Origin: an uncultured Eubacteriales bacterium
GTDB lineage: Bacteria > Bacillota > Clostridia > Oscillospirales > Oscillospiraceae
NCBI GenBank assembly: GCA_905205195.1
Contig: CAJLCS010000046.1
Span: forward strand, 1-13,290
Direction: 5' to 3'
Length of the DNA: 13,290 nucleotides
Under the pieces are notes generated by a model. The model ran no database searches. It had not been told where the DNA came from and was given only the letters and a program-made list of their open reading frames with translations. The first letter of the stretch is position 1; each line of letters begins with the position of its first letter. Made by a program: the position numbers and the translations under genes. Positions 12,866-13,290 of this stretch are shown here, piece by piece.

Positions 12866-12889
12866 ACAAATGAACGTTTGCTCATATGT
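12866..12889. promoter_or_regulatory. ArsR/SmtB-type operator overlapping the transcription start
   Basis: An imperfect inverted repeat, ACA-n-ATGAAC (12866-12875) facing GCTCAT-n-TGT (12880-12889), has 8 of 12 base pairs matching across its centre. ATGAnC and nTCAT half-sites around an A/T-rich centre are the hallmark of ArsR/SmtB metal-sensor operators. Its place at about +1 to +24 of the predicted promoter fits repression relieved by metal. The sensor gene itself is not in the window. Confidence 0.6.
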
Positions 12890-12911
12890 CAATAAAAAAG
12901 GAGGGGCCACC

Positions 12912-13290
12912 ATGACGCAAAAGGTATATATCATTGAAAATGTGGATTGTGCCAATTGTGCCGCCAAGATTGAAGCCAAAATTCAGGCCATGCAGGAGGT
13001 TTCCGAGGCCACGCTGACCTTCGCCACCAAGCAGCTGCGGGTCACCGCCGAGGATCCCGATGCGCTGGTTGCCCAAATGCAGGCCATCGCCCGCACCGTT
13101 GAGGACGAGGCGGAAATCTTCTCTCAGGAAGAGGCGGCGCACCGGTCCAAGGCGCACCACGAGCACCATGAACATCACCACCATCATGACGGCGACTGCT
13201 GCTGCGGCCACGACCATCATCACCATCATGACAGCGACTGCTGCTGCCACGACCATCATCACCATCATGACGACGAGGATGACGATGACG
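12912..13290 (+). CDS. Heavy-metal transport protein, N-terminal HMA domain with His/Cys-rich tail (partial; probable P1B-type ATPase)
   Basis: The reading frame is open from the ATG at 12912 to the window edge (126 codons), so only the N-terminus is seen. Residues 1 to about 70 form a heavy-metal-associated (HMA) domain with the metal-binding VDCANCAAKIE (11-21; Cys13 and Cys16). After it comes a segment with about 20 histidines in runs, two Cys-Cys-Cys clusters (DCCC) and a closing Asp/Glu run. This layout is known in Zn/Cd/Pb-exporting P1B-type ATPases (CadA/ZntA), whose membrane part would follow beyond the edge; the ATPase call is inference. GGAGG lies seven nucleotides before the start, and a consensus promoter and an ArsR-type operator precede it. 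A free-standing metal chaperone is the alternative. Confidence 0.82.
   Translation, partial: MTQKVYIIENVDCANCAAKIEAKIQAMQEVSEATLTFATKQLRVTAEDPDALVAQMQAIARTVEDEAEIFSQEEAAHRSKAHHEHHEHHHHHDGDCCCGHDHHHHHDSDCCCHDHHHHHDDEDDDD
13173..13271 (+). repeat. In-frame tandem repeat encoding His/Asp/Cys metal-binding units
   Basis: Two near-identical DNA units, 13173-13214 (42 bases) and 13215-13253 (39 bases), each encode a His run, Asp, a D-C-C-C cluster and His-Asp. A third copy begins at 13254 and changes into an Asp/Glu run after 13271. The second unit differs by one deleted codon (Gly after the Cys cluster) and a few substitutions, keeping the frame. This looks like recent tandem duplication. Confidence 0.85.

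Noticed and set aside
12882..13268. A minus-strand open frame opposite the His-rich repeat, rich in Met and Val.
   Set aside because: It is the complement of His/Asp codons in the repeat, with no ribosome-binding site and no family features.

Overview
This GC-rich window looks like chromosome from an endospore-forming, gut-type Clostridia, most likely Oscillospiraceae/Ruminococcaceae-like (inference). It carries yabP and yabQ, known only from spore-forming Firmicutes, next to divIC and a yabR-type S1 gene in the Bacillus order. Ribosome-binding sites are strong GGAGG, and promoters are near-consensus sigma-A boxes with 17-nt spacers. The window holds seventeen protein genes. I see no RNA gene, CRISPR array, prophage or insertion sequence.

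Left part (1-3900). hemW (+) converges on a minus-strand cluster read yabP, yabQ, divIC, yabR, SDR oxidoreductase, rpiB. Most junctions overlap or nearly touch. The cluster joins spore coat/cortex morphogenesis (YabP, YabQ), septum assembly (DivIC), an RNA-binding S1 protein and two metabolic enzymes. A strong promoter inside the end of yabQ lets divIC and the genes after it be transcribed in growing cells apart from the sporulation genes. The yabQ frame has no stop where one is expected and runs on through divIC out of frame.

Middle part (3900-9670). Divergent from yabP, a DUF308 membrane protein, a small Sfp-type phosphopantetheinyl transferase and tatD form a tightly overlapping plus-strand operon. 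It converges, through a bidirectional terminator, on a minus-strand trmB-mnmG operon of tRNA-modification enzymes with its own promoter. Upstream of trmB lies a separate GNAT acetyltransferase. The roughly 300-base gap before the next gene holds a cluster of hairpins and short direct repeats resembling dispersed palindromic elements.

Right part (9668-13290), the accessory-looking end. An M14 metallocarboxypeptidase without a signal peptide converges on, and overlaps the end of, an AraC-family regulator. The regulator is divergent from a cytoplasmic BNR/sialidase-fold protein, and their shared control region holds an 11-bp inverted repeat and a 7-bp direct repeat, a likely operator. The window ends inside a metal-transport gene, probably a P1B-type ATPase: an N-terminal HMA domain followed by a striking His/Cys/Asp-rich tandem repeat, preceded by a consensus promoter and an ArsR-type operator.

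Most of the window is ordinary housekeeping. The best leads are the yabQ/divIC frame anomaly, the AraC-sialidase pair, and the metal-binding repeat with its operator.
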